Assembly: GCF_001510895.1 (NCBI RefSeq)
Contig: NZ_LPWA01000130.1
Span: 1 to 45,459, forward strand
Source: Mesorhizobium loti
GTDB taxonomy: Bacteria > Pseudomonadota > Alphaproteobacteria > Rhizobiales > Rhizobiaceae
DNA: 45,459 nucleotides
Direction: 5' to 3'
The notes beneath the pieces were generated by a model. That model ran no database searches and was not told the origin of the DNA. It saw nothing but the letters and a program-made list of their open reading frames with translations. The position numbers and the translations under genes are program-made. Below, piece by piece: positions 25,749-33,708 of this stretch. The first letter of the stretch is position 1; each line of letters opens with the position of its first letter.

Positions 25749-25901
25749 TCAGGAGAAGGTGAGGTCGCCGACCGGCGTGTGTGCGGGAAATGCTGCATCA
25801 AGAGCCGTCGTGCCCGAGGCACCCTGCGTGATCGTTTCGATCGAACCATGAACCGTCAGGCTGGGAGTTTCGTACTCCTGCTTCTCAACATTCTGTTCCA
25901 T
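25749..25901 (-). CDS. Lasso peptide precursor (A peptide), predicted Gly1-Asp9 ring and C-terminal Ser
   Basis: A 50-residue gene on the minus strand, ATG 25901-25899 to TGA 25751-25749, with GGAGAG 4 bases upstream of the ATG. The leader (residues 1-26, starting MEQNVEKQE) contains YETPSL at 10-15, an exact YxxPxL RRE motif, and Thr25 at -2 of the cut. The predicted 24-residue core begins GASGTTALD (27-35). Gly1 and Asp9 are spaced for a nine-residue macrolactam ring, and the 15-residue tail AAFPAHTPVGDLTFS ends in Ser. Phe12 and His15 are plausible steric plugs. The C-terminal Ser is the predicted target of the nearby kinase. The peptide sequence is not one I recognise. Confidence 0.9.
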   Translation of the reverse strand: MEQNVEKQEYETPSLTVHGSIETITQGASGTTALDAAFPAHTPVGDLTFS

Positions 25902-26401
25902 TCTACTCTCCAATAAAGACTGGAAGCGGCTTCAAAAATGCCGCCAGCACATTGCTATGCTGCGTTGCAATTGCTGCACGGCAGCATTTATGAGTCAAGC
26001 CTGATTTACCAGGTGTTAATCAATTCTCGGTTGCGGTATCTTCTGCGGTGAACAAGCCGCACGCATCCCGTAATTGGCCGCGCGCCGTGCGCGAATTCAG
26101 TGCCGGATATTTGCCGCTTAAATAAGCATATGATTTAGCTGGCATAATTGACAAGGCTTGAATTCGTGCTTCTCAACCATGAGGGAATTGCTGCAAAAAC
26201 TGCCGCTTCCAGCAGTCGCGTGCAGACCGCCGGAATTGTCTTCAAAAGTGATCGGCTACAAGCGGCGTTGAACGTTGTGGTTGCAAAAATGAGGCTGGAG
26301 TCGGCAATGGCTGGACGAGCTGCAACAATTTTTGGCGATGCTTTTCTTCGCAGTTGCAGTATAACAGCCGCGGGCGGTTTTTGCGGAGAACGACATCGGG
26401 C
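25902..26401. promoter_or_regulatory. Divergent promoter region of the lasso locus
   Basis: About 500 AT-rich bases between the precursor and the divergent nucleotidyltransferase gene. Features seen are a TGC/GCA-rich block atgctgcgttgcaattgctg (25957-25976, continuing cacggcagcat), which contains the palindrome gcaattgc; a gcggc/gccgc inverted repeat near 25926-25944; and several gctgcaa elements at 26190-26325. No convincing gene was found here; short frames lack ribosome sites. Confidence 0.5.
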
Positions 26402-27616
26402 ATGGCCGTGCAGGATGCTTCCTATGACAGGCTGCGTGCGGCCGGCTGTGCCGACGAAGTCGCCTATGTGCAGGCCTGTCTGCGGCTGTTCTTCAGTCTG
26501 GCCGCGAGTGCCGTCGACCTTGGCGGCATGCCGGCTCCGGCAATCTCCTTCGCCAACGTCGCCGACATCGCCAGGCTGAACAAGGTCGCTGTCTTCGTGC
26601 TCAAGGCTCTGGCGCACGTGGCGACCGGCGCCGCGCCCCCTGAATTGCTCGCATGGCTCGATGGCTATCGCCGGCGAACCATGGCGATGAACGCTGCCTG
26701 CATCGGTGATTCACTCGCCATCCGACAGGTGCTGCAGGGCAGGCAGATCGACTTCGTCTTCCTGAAGGGCCCGCTCCAGCAGCATGTGCTTTATGGCGAT
26801 CATTTCATGAAGCCGTCCGGCGATGTCGACATACTGGTTTCGCCGGCGGGCTTTGCCGCCGCTCGCGAGGCCCTGCGTTCGGTTGGCTACGAGGTGGCCG
26901 GCAAGTCGCGCTCGGTCTGGTGGGTGCGCTTCCTCGGCGAGCAGCACATGGTGCGCGATGACGGGGTTCGGGCCGCCACGGTCGATCTCCACCATCGGCT
27001 GCAGCAGCCGGGCTCGCCGAGCCCGCGCGACATCGACGGCTTCCTGCGCCGCAAGCGCGCGGTCGAGGTTGCCGGAACCGCCATGCCCCTGATCTCGGCG
27101 TCCGACATGTTGCTCTTGTCCTGCATCAGCATCGCCAAGGCCTTCTTCAACCGCGAGCCCTGCGCCGGCTATGTTTGCGACGTCCGAGCCGCGGCCAGCC
27201 GGCTGAGCGACGCCGAGCAGCAGAAGGTGCTCGACCATGCCGCCGAGCAGGGCATGGCGGATACGCTGCTGCTTGGCCTGCGCGCGGCCGATGTCCTGCT
27301 TGGCGGCACCGCCACGCTGCTTTCGGACCGCGCCACCCGCATCCTGGCGCGTATCGAAAACGCCGATCTCTTCCACATGGTGATCGCGCCCTGGCTGTCG
27401 TCGTTGCGCTGGCCGCAGCGGCGGGCGGTGCTGTGGGAACTCTGCGGCCGCGAGCCCGTGCGCTATCTGGCCGAGGCCGGATGGGCGGCCTCGGCCGATC
27501 TCAGCCGGCGCATCTTCGAGCGGCCGGCCGCCGTCGCGCCGCGCGGGGCAACGGATGAGAACGGGTTCGGCATTCAACATCATGGGCGGGCTGTCACTCA
27601 TGCAATCGAAAGGTGA
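26402..27616 (+). CDS. Lasso-associated nucleotidyltransferase family protein (NTP_transf_5 type)
   Basis: A 404-residue protein with the signature of the uncharacterised nucleotidyltransferase family: FVFLKGPLQQHVLYGDHFMKPSGDVDILV. This contains the GDVDILV acidic pair expected to hold metal-NTP, and a downstream acidic residue in TVDLHHRL. The rest is helical. Such proteins recur in lasso clusters that also carry an HPrK-like kinase; a further tailoring or regulatory step on the phosphorylated peptide is an inference. ATG 26402 (MAVQDASYDRLR) is preferred to the earlier opening at 26354. It is divergent from the lasso operon, and its stop lies only 3 bases before the exoU-like start, so both are probably one transcript. 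Confidence 0.82.
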   Translation: MAVQDASYDRLRAAGCADEVAYVQACLRLFFSLAASAVDLGGMPAPAISFANVADIARLNKVAVFVLKALAHVATGAAPPELLAWLDGYRRRTMAMNAACIGDSLAIRQVLQGRQIDFVFLKGPLQQHVLYGDHFMKPSGDVDILVSPAGFAAAREALRSVGYEVAGKSRSVWWVRFLGEQHMVRDDGVRAATVDLHHRLQQPGSPSPRDIDGFLRRKRAVEVAGTAMPLISASDMLLLSCISIAKAFFNREPCAGYVCDVRAAASRLSDAEQQKVLDHAAEQGMADTLLLGLRAADVLLGGTATLLSDRATRILARIENADLFHMVIAPWLSSLRWPQRRAVLWELCGREPVRYLAEAGWAASADLSRRIFERPAAVAPRGATDENGFGIQHHGRAVTHAIER

Positions 27617-27619
27617 ACC

Positions 27620-28636
27620 ATGTCCGTGACGACCCAAAGGGTCTGCGTCATCATCGCCGCCCGCAACGCGGCGCGGACCATACCAGTCGCCATCGCTTCG
27701 GCGTTGCGCGAGGCGGAGGTGGCGGAAGTCGTCGTGGTCGACGACGCCTCCACCGACGACACCCAACATGTGGCGCGCGCAGCCGATGACGGCAGCAGCA
27801 GGCTCAAGGTGATGCGCCTCGACGTCAACCGCGGCCCGTCCTTCGCCCGCAACGCCGCGATCAAGGCCTCCACTTCACCCTTCATCAGCATCCTCGACGC
27901 CGACGATTTCTTCCTCGAGGGCCGTTTCCGCCGGCTGTTTGCCAGCGCCGACTGGGATTTCGCGGCCGACAACATCATGCTGATCAGGGACGATGCAGCG
28001 GCCGATCCCACCAAGGTCGCGGCGCCGTCCTTTGCGCCCGAGCCGCAATTCCTCGACTTCGAGCGTTTCATCGAAGGTAACATTTCGCGCCGCCGCGTGC
28101 TGCGCGGCGAACTGGGCTTCCTCAAGCCGGTGATCAGCCGGGCGTTCCTCGAACGTCACGGGCTGAGCTATGATGAAAACCTGCGGCTCGGCGAGGATTA
28201 CGAGCTCTATGCGCGCGCGGTCGCCTGCGGGGCGCGTTTCAAAATCATCAAGTCCTGCGGCTACGGCGCGATCGTTCGCGCCGATTCGCTCAGCGGCCGC
28301 CACAGGACGCAGGACCTGAAGCGGCTTGCCGATGCCGACCTGGCCCTGCTTGCGCTGGGCAACCTGCCGGAAGGCTCGAGGGCCGCATTGCGGCGCCACG
28401 AGCGCCATGTGCGCGACAAATACCGGCTGCGCAATTTCCTCGACGTGAAGGCGGAACGCGGCCTGGCATCGGCCGCCGCCTATGCCTTCGCCAGCCAGTC
28501 CAATCTGATCCCGATCGTTCGCGGCGTGGCCGCCGACAAGCTCGATGCGTTGTTCCGCCGCGCCGGCATTGCTGCAAAGCAGCAAGTGCCGCCGATGCGC
28601 TTCCTGATGTCGGCAACAAGTGCCGCGAAGGAATGA
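27620..28636 (+). CDS. exoU: Glycosyltransferase family 2, ExoU-like
   Basis: A 338-residue GT2 enzyme: VCVIIAARNAARTIPVAIASAL, the nucleotide-binding VVVVDDASTDDT, the DxD site in SILDADDFFLEGRF, and the acceptor-side LRLGEDYELYARAVACG (ED motif). It resembles ExoU and ExoO, soluble beta-glucosyltransferases that add the later glucoses of the succinoglycan octasaccharide at the cytoplasmic face. The start is 3 bases after the nucleotidyltransferase stop, with a gaaaggtga ribosome site inside that gene's end. ExoU is the better match because of the N-terminal half, but the exact linkage cannot be read. Confidence 0.75.
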   Translation: MSVTTQRVCVIIAARNAARTIPVAIASALREAEVAEVVVVDDASTDDTQHVARAADDGSSRLKVMRLDVNRGPSFARNAAIKASTSPFISILDADDFFLEGRFRRLFASADWDFAADNIMLIRDDAAADPTKVAAPSFAPEPQFLDFERFIEGNISRRRVLRGELGFLKPVISRAFLERHGLSYDENLRLGEDYELYARAVACGARFKIIKSCGYGAIVRADSLSGRHRTQDLKRLADADLALLALGNLPEGSRAALRRHERHVRDKYRLRNFLDVKAERGLASAAAYAFASQSNLIPIVRGVAADKLDALFRRAGIAAKQQVPPMRFLMSATSAAKE

Positions 28637-28727
28637 TCAGGCAAAGGCGCTGGAATCAGGGCCGTTCACCAAAAAATCCGCTTTCCGAAACTACGAGGTT
28701 GCCTACTTACGCTTAGAATGGCACTCT

Positions 28728-28747
28728 ATGTTGCGGTGCAGCAATTT
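28728..28747 (+). promoter_or_regulatory. TTGC...GCAA motif upstream of the 28763 gene
   Basis: atgttgcggtgcagcaattt lies 15 bases before the 28763 start and matches 37590-37606 (atgttgcgatgcagcaa) with one mismatch over 17 bases. TTGC/GCAA ends form an inverted repeat. Confidence 0.35.
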
Positions 28748-28762
28748 CGAAAGGCCGATCGG

Positions 28763-29155
28763 ATGGCTTCGATTTTTGGCTTCAGATCCAGGGACCCGGC
28801 CCGCGACCGGCAGACCGATCTCCAGCGTTTCGACCGTCTGGCGAAGCTCTTCGACCAGATCGGCGCCGAGATCGAGGCGGAAAAGACCGGGCTGGAGAAC
28901 CGCTATCGGTCGACGGCGGCCAACGCCGCTTTCCTGGTCGAAGCAATGGAGAATGGCTCCGCGTCGACAGATAAGTCGTCGGACGTCAGCGCCATGACCG
29001 GCGCGATCCTGAACTACGAGCGGCGCATCGCCGAGCTCGCCCGCCAGAAAGGCTTGATGAAGGAACTGCGTCATTCGCTCGACGCGATTGTCGACGACGG
29101 TGACGGTCGATCCGGTTCTCGGGCCGAACATGCGAGGTCTGCGGCAAGAAGCTGA
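28763..29155 (+). CDS. Hypothetical protein, helical, in EPS locus
   Basis: A 130-residue protein starting MASIFGFRSRDPARDRQ; no family was recognised. It is rich in charged residues and predicted mostly helical, with heptad-like stretches RFDRLAKLFDQIGAEIEAEKTGLENRY and NYERRIAELARQKGLMKELRHSL that suggest a coiled coil. There is no signal peptide or membrane segment, so it is likely cytoplasmic. The frame extends upstream to 28718, but ATG 28763 gives a clean N-terminus. It lies between the exoU-like gene (126 bases upstream) and the glycanase gene. A structural or regulatory partner of EPS enzymes is possible but unsupported. Confidence 0.65.
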   Translation: MASIFGFRSRDPARDRQTDLQRFDRLAKLFDQIGAEIEAEKTGLENRYRSTAANAAFLVEAMENGSASTDKSSDVSAMTGAILNYERRIAELARQKGLMKELRHSLDAIVDDGDGRSGSRAEHARSAARS

Positions 29156-29289
29156 CGGCGCGGCGAAAGCGGCGCCGTCATCAGTAGAAACATTAGAGGA
29201 GTTCAACGGGCAGAGGATCAGAAGCGGCTCGCCGGAGGCGGGCCGGAAATGACTTTGGGTTGGGGCGGACAACACAAGGTGAGTTTGTT

Positions 29290-30156
29290 ATGAACGCAGA
29301 GTCGAATAACACGATAATCGCGGCGGCTTGCGGCAAGCCGCGGGTGCGCTTGAATGGGCCGGGGAGCTTTTGGCCAAGCCTGGCAGGCGTGCTGTTTGCC
29401 GTTGCAGCCGCTTTTGTGGCAGCCCCGGTGCATGCCCAGGACATGCAGAGCGCGCCGTCCTTCGTCGACAATTTTTCGAGCTTCGACCGTTCGCGCTGGT
29501 ACGTCTCGGACGGCTGGAGCAACGGCAATCACCAGAACTGCATCTGGTCGAAGGATCTGGTCCGGCTTTCCGACGGCGTGCTTTCGCTGAGCTTCGAAAA
29601 ACGCAAATTGAAGGATCGCGAGTTCGCCTGCGCCGAGATCCAGACCAAGCAGCGCTTCGGCTACGGCGTCTATGAGGCGCGCATGAAGACGGATACCGGC
29701 TCCGGCCTCAACGCCGCCTTCTTCACCTATATCGGGCCGCAGGACAAAAAGCCCTGGGACGAGATCGACTTCGAGGTCCTTACCAAGGATCCGTCGAAAG
29801 TCCAGGTGAACAGCTACATCCAGGGCAAGGCGAAGAACGGCAAGCTGGTCGATGTCGACGGCGGCGCCGACAAGGGCTTCAACGACTATGGCTTCGTCTG
29901 GGAGAAGGACCGGCTGCGCTGGTATGTCAACGGCAAGCTGGTCAACGAAGTGACCAATCCGGACGAATTGCCGACCAATCCGCAGAAGATCTTCTTCAGC
30001 CTGTGGGGCAGCGACAAGCTGACCAACTGGATGGGCGCCTTCGCGGACCCTGGCCGCAAGGTGACCATGCAGGTCAAGCGTATCGCCTTCACCGCTTTGG
30101 GTCAGCCGTGCCAATTCCCGGAATCGCTGGCATGCACCATAACCAACAGCAACTAG
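29290..30156 (+). CDS. exoK: Secreted endo-beta-glycanase, GH16, ExoK-like
   Basis: A 288-residue family 16 glycoside hydrolase. An N-terminal signal region ends near AAPVHAQ (about residue 53). The catalytic motif KKPWDEIDFEVL holds the nucleophile and acid/base glutamates (DEIDFE). Flanking conserved segments are GYGVYEARMKTDTGSGLNAAFFTYIG and FHxY-like NDYGFVWEKDRLRWYVNGKLV. ExoK cleaves nascent succinoglycan to make low-molecular-weight polymer. ATG 29290 is preceded by AAGGTGAG. The unusually long stretch before the hydrophobic segment may reflect a slightly earlier start than the native one. A structured repeat follows directly at 30157. Confidence 0.88.
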   Translation: MNAESNNTIIAAACGKPRVRLNGPGSFWPSLAGVLFAVAAAFVAAPVHAQDMQSAPSFVDNFSSFDRSRWYVSDGWSNGNHQNCIWSKDLVRLSDGVLSLSFEKRKLKDREFACAEIQTKQRFGYGVYEARMKTDTGSGLNAAFFTYIGPQDKKPWDEIDFEVLTKDPSKVQVNSYIQGKAKNGKLVDVDGGADKGFNDYGFVWEKDRLRWYVNGKLVNEVTNPDELPTNPQKIFFSLWGSDKLTNWMGAFADPGRKVTMQVKRIAFTALGQPCQFPESLACTITNSN

Positions 30157-30235
30157 GCATGATCCCGAAAAGGTCCGCGCCAGCGAAAAGAACCGGTTTT
30201 TGCTGCGCCGACCTTCGGTTCGGATAAGATCATGC
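30157..30235. repeat. Structured rhizobial repeat (gcatgatc...gatcatgc)
   Basis: Outer arms gcatgatc (30157-30164) and gatcatgc (30228-30235) pair; an inner arm gcgccagcgaaaa faces tttttgctgcgc around gaaccgg. The element begins right after the exoK-like stop. It belongs to the gcatgatcccgaaaa-type palindromes common between rhizobial genes and may act as a terminator or mRNA stabiliser. Confidence 0.6.
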
Positions 30236-30322
30236 ACAACGTCTAGGTCCCATACAGGGCCTGGGGACATCTGAACTGGCCGGGCCGTTTTGCAGCCCGG
30301 CCTTAAACAGGAATAGAACCAA

Positions 30323-31654
30323 ATGAATTTGACGGTGTTTGGAATTGGCTATGTCGGTCTCGTCCAGGCCGCGGTGCTCGCTGAGGTCGGGCACGAAGTT
30401 GTGTGTGTCGACATCGACGAAGCGAAGGTGGAGCGGCTCAATCAGGGCCTCATCCCGATTTTCGAACCCGGGCTGGAAGCCCTCGTCAGGGAAAACCACG
30501 CCGCTGGCCGCATCCGCTTCACCACCGACGCGGCCGCCGCGGTCAAGCATGGCCAGATCCAGATGATCGCTGTCGGCACGCCGCCCGGCGAGGATGGCTC
30601 GGCCGACCTGAAATACGTGCTTGCCGTCGCCGAGGCCATAGGCCGCGAGATGGATGAGTCCAAGATCGTCGTCGGCAAATCGACCGTGCCGGTCGGCACC
30701 TGCGAGAGGATCAAGGCAAGGATCGCCGAGACGCTGAAGGCGCGCGGCCGCGAGGATCTGCAGTTCGACGTCGTTTCAAATCCCGAATTCCTCAAGGAAG
30801 GCTCGGCGGTGGCCGATTGCATGAGGCCGGACCGCATCATCGTCGGCACGTCCAGCGAGGACACCGAGGCGGTGATGCGCGAGCTCTACGCGCCGTTCAA
30901 CCGCAACCACGAGAAGATGATCGTGATGGACGTGCGCAGCGCCGAGTTCACCAAATATGCAGCCAACTGCATGCTGGCGACCAAGATCAGCTTCATGAAC
31001 GAGATGGCCAATCTCGCCGAACAGTTGGGCGCCGACATCGAGGAGGTGCGCAAGGGCATCGGCAGCGATCCGCGCATCGGCTACCACTTCATCTACCCGG
31101 GCCTCGGCTATGGCGGCTCCTGCTTTCCCAAGGATGTGCGCGCGCTGATCAAGACCGCGGAGGGCGTCAAGTTCGACGCCAAGCTTCTGCGCGCCGTCGA
31201 GGAGCGCAACAACGCGCAGAAATCGGTGTTGTTCGAGAAGGTCGACCGCTACTTCCAAGGCAACCTCAAGGGCAAGACGTTTGCGCTCTGGGGACTGGCG
31301 TTCAAGCCGAATACTGACGACATGCGCGAGGCGCCTTCGCGCACCCTGATGGAGGCGCTGTGGGCGGCCGGAGCCAAGGTGCAGGCCTATGATCCCGAGG
31401 CCATGCAGGAGTGCCAGGCCATTTACGGCCAGCGCGAGGACCTTCTCTTGTGCGGCACCAAGGAAGCGGCCTTGCGGGGGGCCGACGCGCTTTTGATCTG
31501 CACGGAATGGAAGAGCTTTAGGGCGCCCTCCTTCGACGCGCTCAAGGACGCGCTGACGACGCCGGTCATCTTCGACGGCCGCAACCTCTACGACCCGAAG
31601 GTCATCGCGCGCTACGGCATCGAATACCACTCGATCGGCAGGATGGCGGCATGA
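30323..31654 (+). CDS. UDP-glucose 6-dehydrogenase
   Basis: A 443-residue enzyme that oxidises UDP-glucose to UDP-glucuronate with NAD. The N-terminal Rossmann motif is TVFGIGYVGLVQAAVLAEVGHEVVCVDID; the catalytic Cys lies in YGGSCFPKDVRALI; EFTKYAANCMLATKISFMNEMANL holds the central helix and active-site Lys; the C-terminal domain has LWGLAFKPNTDDMREAPS. Length and motifs are complete. Its place between glycanase and oxidoreductase genes of the EPS cluster suggests that UDP-GlcA is a precursor of this polymer or of a lipopolysaccharide. Classical succinoglycan has no uronic acid, so the polymer may differ from that model. Confidence 0.95.
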   Translation: MNLTVFGIGYVGLVQAAVLAEVGHEVVCVDIDEAKVERLNQGLIPIFEPGLEALVRENHAAGRIRFTTDAAAAVKHGQIQMIAVGTPPGEDGSADLKYVLAVAEAIGREMDESKIVVGKSTVPVGTCERIKARIAETLKARGREDLQFDVVSNPEFLKEGSAVADCMRPDRIIVGTSSEDTEAVMRELYAPFNRNHEKMIVMDVRSAEFTKYAANCMLATKISFMNEMANLAEQLGADIEEVRKGIGSDPRIGYHFIYPGLGYGGSCFPKDVRALIKTAEGVKFDAKLLRAVEERNNAQKSVLFEKVDRYFQGNLKGKTFALWGLAFKPNTDDMREAPSRTLMEALWAAGAKVQAYDPEAMQECQAIYGQREDLLLCGTKEAALRGADALLICTEWKSFRAPSFDALKDALTTPVIFDGRNLYDPKVIARYGIEYHSIGRMAA

Positions 31655-31748
31655 CGGTGTCCGCGGCGAGCTTCCCGCCAAACGGCTCCGGCGAACGACA
31701 ACGGAGCCCGACAATGATGGCGCGCGTTTCGGGAAAGGGGTCGATCTG

Positions 31749-33194
31749 ATGGCGCTGGACGTTCAGCCCGAGCAAATCGCCAACGAGCATTTCGATCTCG
31801 TCGTCATCGGTTCCGGTTTCGGCTCAGCCTTTTTCCTGCATGAGTTCTTGAAGCGGCGCAAAGCCCGCGCCTTGGTGCTGGAATGGGGCCGCCACAACAC
31901 GCATGAATGGCAGCTCAACCAGAACGCCAACACCGACATAGACGATGAAAGCACCTACAAGACCGACAACGCCGACAAGCCGTGGAACTACACGATCGGC
32001 CTCGGCGGCGGCACCAACTGCTGGTTCGCGCAGACGCCGCGCTTCCATCCCAACGACTTCAAGCTGAAGAGCACCTATGGCGTCGGCAACGACTGGCCGA
32101 TCAGCTACGACGAACTGGAGCCGTTCTACTGCGATGCCGAGGAGGTCATGTCGATCTCCGGCGATCCCGACATGGCCCGGATGATGCCGCGCTCGCGGCC
32201 CTTCCCGCAACCGCCGCACCGCATGTCGACGCCCGACCGGATGATGAAGGCGGCGCAGCCGGAGCAGCATTTCGTCATGCCGACCGCCCGCGCCCGCGTG
32301 GCGACCGCGCAGCGTGGCCCATGCTGCGCCAATCTCCGGTGCTGGCTGTGCCCGGCGGACGCCAAGTTCACCGTCAACAACGGTTTGATGCATGTCTTCC
32401 AACATCCCGACGTATCGGTTTGCCTCGGCGCCGAGGTGCGACGGCTCGACCATTCAGGTGGTTCTGTCCGTTCGGTCGTTTTCGTGCGCAACGGCAAGGA
32501 ATATTCGGTCAGCGGCGACCTTGTCATCCTCGGCGCCAATGCCATCCAGAGTCCGGCGATCATGCTGCGCTCCGGGCTCGGCGGCGAGTTCGTCGGGCTC
32601 GGTCTGCACGAATCCTACGGCTGGAACTACGAGGTCTATCTCGACGGCGTCGACAATTTCGACGGCAGCACCATCACCACCGGCCTGAATTTCGGCCTTT
32701 ATGACGGCCCGCATCGCGCCGAGCACGCGGCGGCGCTGGTCTATTTCGAGAACCGCTGGCAGCACGGCATGCGCGCCGAGAAAGGGCGGCTGCGGCAGGT
32801 GCTGCCGCTGGTCATCGTCACCGAAAACCTGCTCGACCCGGAAAACCGGGTGATCCTCGACAAGGACGAGAATGCCTTCGTGAGCTTCAAGGGTGCGTCC
32901 GACTACGCGACCAAAGGCATGGCCAAGGCGCTCGAGAGGCTGCCGTCGCTGCTCAAGCCGCTGCCGGTGGAGCAGATCTTCGATCGCGGCATAAGGCCGA
33001 CCGAATCGCATGTGCAGGGCACCTTGCGGATGGGCACGGGCCCGGCCGACTCAGTGGTCGATCGCGACATGATCCACCACCAGCTCCGCAACCTCGTCGT
33101 TGTCGGCACCAGCACCTATCCGAGCTGTTCCTGCGCCAACCCCAGCCTCACCGCCGCCGCCCTGTCGCTCAGGGCCGCGAGCCGGCTGGCATGA
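31749..33194 (+). CDS. GMC-family FAD-dependent oxidoreductase
   Basis: A 481-residue GMC dehydrogenase/oxidase. The FAD-binding fold is at the start (HFDLVVIGSGFGSAFFLHEFLKRRKARALVLEWG), with YTIGLGGGTNCWF next. Four cysteines in GPCCANLRCWLCPADAKF could form a metal site. VILGANAIQSPAIMLRSGLGG and the C-terminal ESHVQGTLRMGTG with PSCSCANPSLTAAAL complete the family pattern. Substrates are alcohols or sugars. There is no signal peptide. The small Tat-type protein encoded directly downstream resembles the small subunit of periplasmic sugar dehydrogenases, suggesting co-export. The link to EPS is positional only. Confidence 0.87.
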   Translation: MALDVQPEQIANEHFDLVVIGSGFGSAFFLHEFLKRRKARALVLEWGRHNTHEWQLNQNANTDIDDESTYKTDNADKPWNYTIGLGGGTNCWFAQTPRFHPNDFKLKSTYGVGNDWPISYDELEPFYCDAEEVMSISGDPDMARMMPRSRPFPQPPHRMSTPDRMMKAAQPEQHFVMPTARARVATAQRGPCCANLRCWLCPADAKFTVNNGLMHVFQHPDVSVCLGAEVRRLDHSGGSVRSVVFVRNGKEYSVSGDLVILGANAIQSPAIMLRSGLGGEFVGLGLHESYGWNYEVYLDGVDNFDGSTITTGLNFGLYDGPHRAEHAAALVYFENRWQHGMRAEKGRLRQVLPLVIVTENLLDPENRVILDKDENAFVSFKGASDYATKGMAKALERLPSLLKPLPVEQIFDRGIRPTESHVQGTLRMGTGPADSVVDRDMIHHQLRNLVVVGTSTYPSCSCANPSLTAAALSLRAASRLA

Positions 33195-33205
33195 AGGAGG
33201 GGCCG

Positions 33206-33649
33206 ATGAAGATCACCCGACGCACCGCACTGGCCGTTGTTGCCGGCGGCATTGCCTCGACCGGCATTGCCGCTGCGGCCGTATCGTCCTTCTCGGATGA
33301 GGATCTGGTCCGCGTCACGCTGGAAAAATACTTCGGCCCGCTCAACATGCGTATCGAGCATCTGCAGCAATTCGTGCTCGAATTCCGCAACCGCAACCCA
33401 TGGGTATTTCCGAGCGACAAGCTGGCCGATGCGATGACGCTTCTGGAGACCGTGAGGCTCGACAAGGCGCGCAAGTTGCTACCCAGTCAGAAGCAGCAGG
33501 ATGTCGGGAATTTCGAGCGCTGGGTCATCGCCGAGTTCCACATGCTGACTGACTATGCCTGGCGCAGCTCGCCCAATGATCCGATCCGCTTCACCGGCTG
33601 GCATCCATGCACCAATCCCTTCGCCAATCTCGAGCAGCAGAGCGCCTGA
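33206..33649 (+). CDS. Small Tat-signal protein, probable subunit of the GMC dehydrogenase
   Basis: A 147-residue protein with an N-terminal twin-arginine-like signal (MKITRRTALAVVAGGIASTGIAAAAV). The mature helical part is about 115 residues. AAGGAGGGG precedes ATG 33206 closely, favouring it over the ATG at 33191 that overlaps the GMC stop. Small subunits of FAD sugar/alcohol dehydrogenases (gluconate 2-dehydrogenase subunit 3 type) have this size, a Tat signal and a position next to the GMC gene, and carry the large subunit through the Tat system. Its sequence is not distinctive enough to be sure. The final part has aromatic residues (DYAWRS, FTGWHPC). No cytochrome subunit gene is present. 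Confidence 0.65.
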   Translation: MKITRRTALAVVAGGIASTGIAAAAVSSFSDEDLVRVTLEKYFGPLNMRIEHLQQFVLEFRNRNPWVFPSDKLADAMTLLETVRLDKARKLLPSQKQQDVGNFERWVIAEFHMLTDYAWRSSPNDPIRFTGWHPCTNPFANLEQQSA

Positions 33650-33708
33650 ACCTGCCCGGCGGACATGTTCGCGCCAGGCCAAGAAAAATGTGACAAGGAG
33701 CCGAACCC

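Noticed and set aside
25731..25916. 61-residue plus-strand frame opposite the lasso precursor
   Set aside because: No ribosome site and no family; the minus-strand precursor has the leader motif, ribosome site and operon context.
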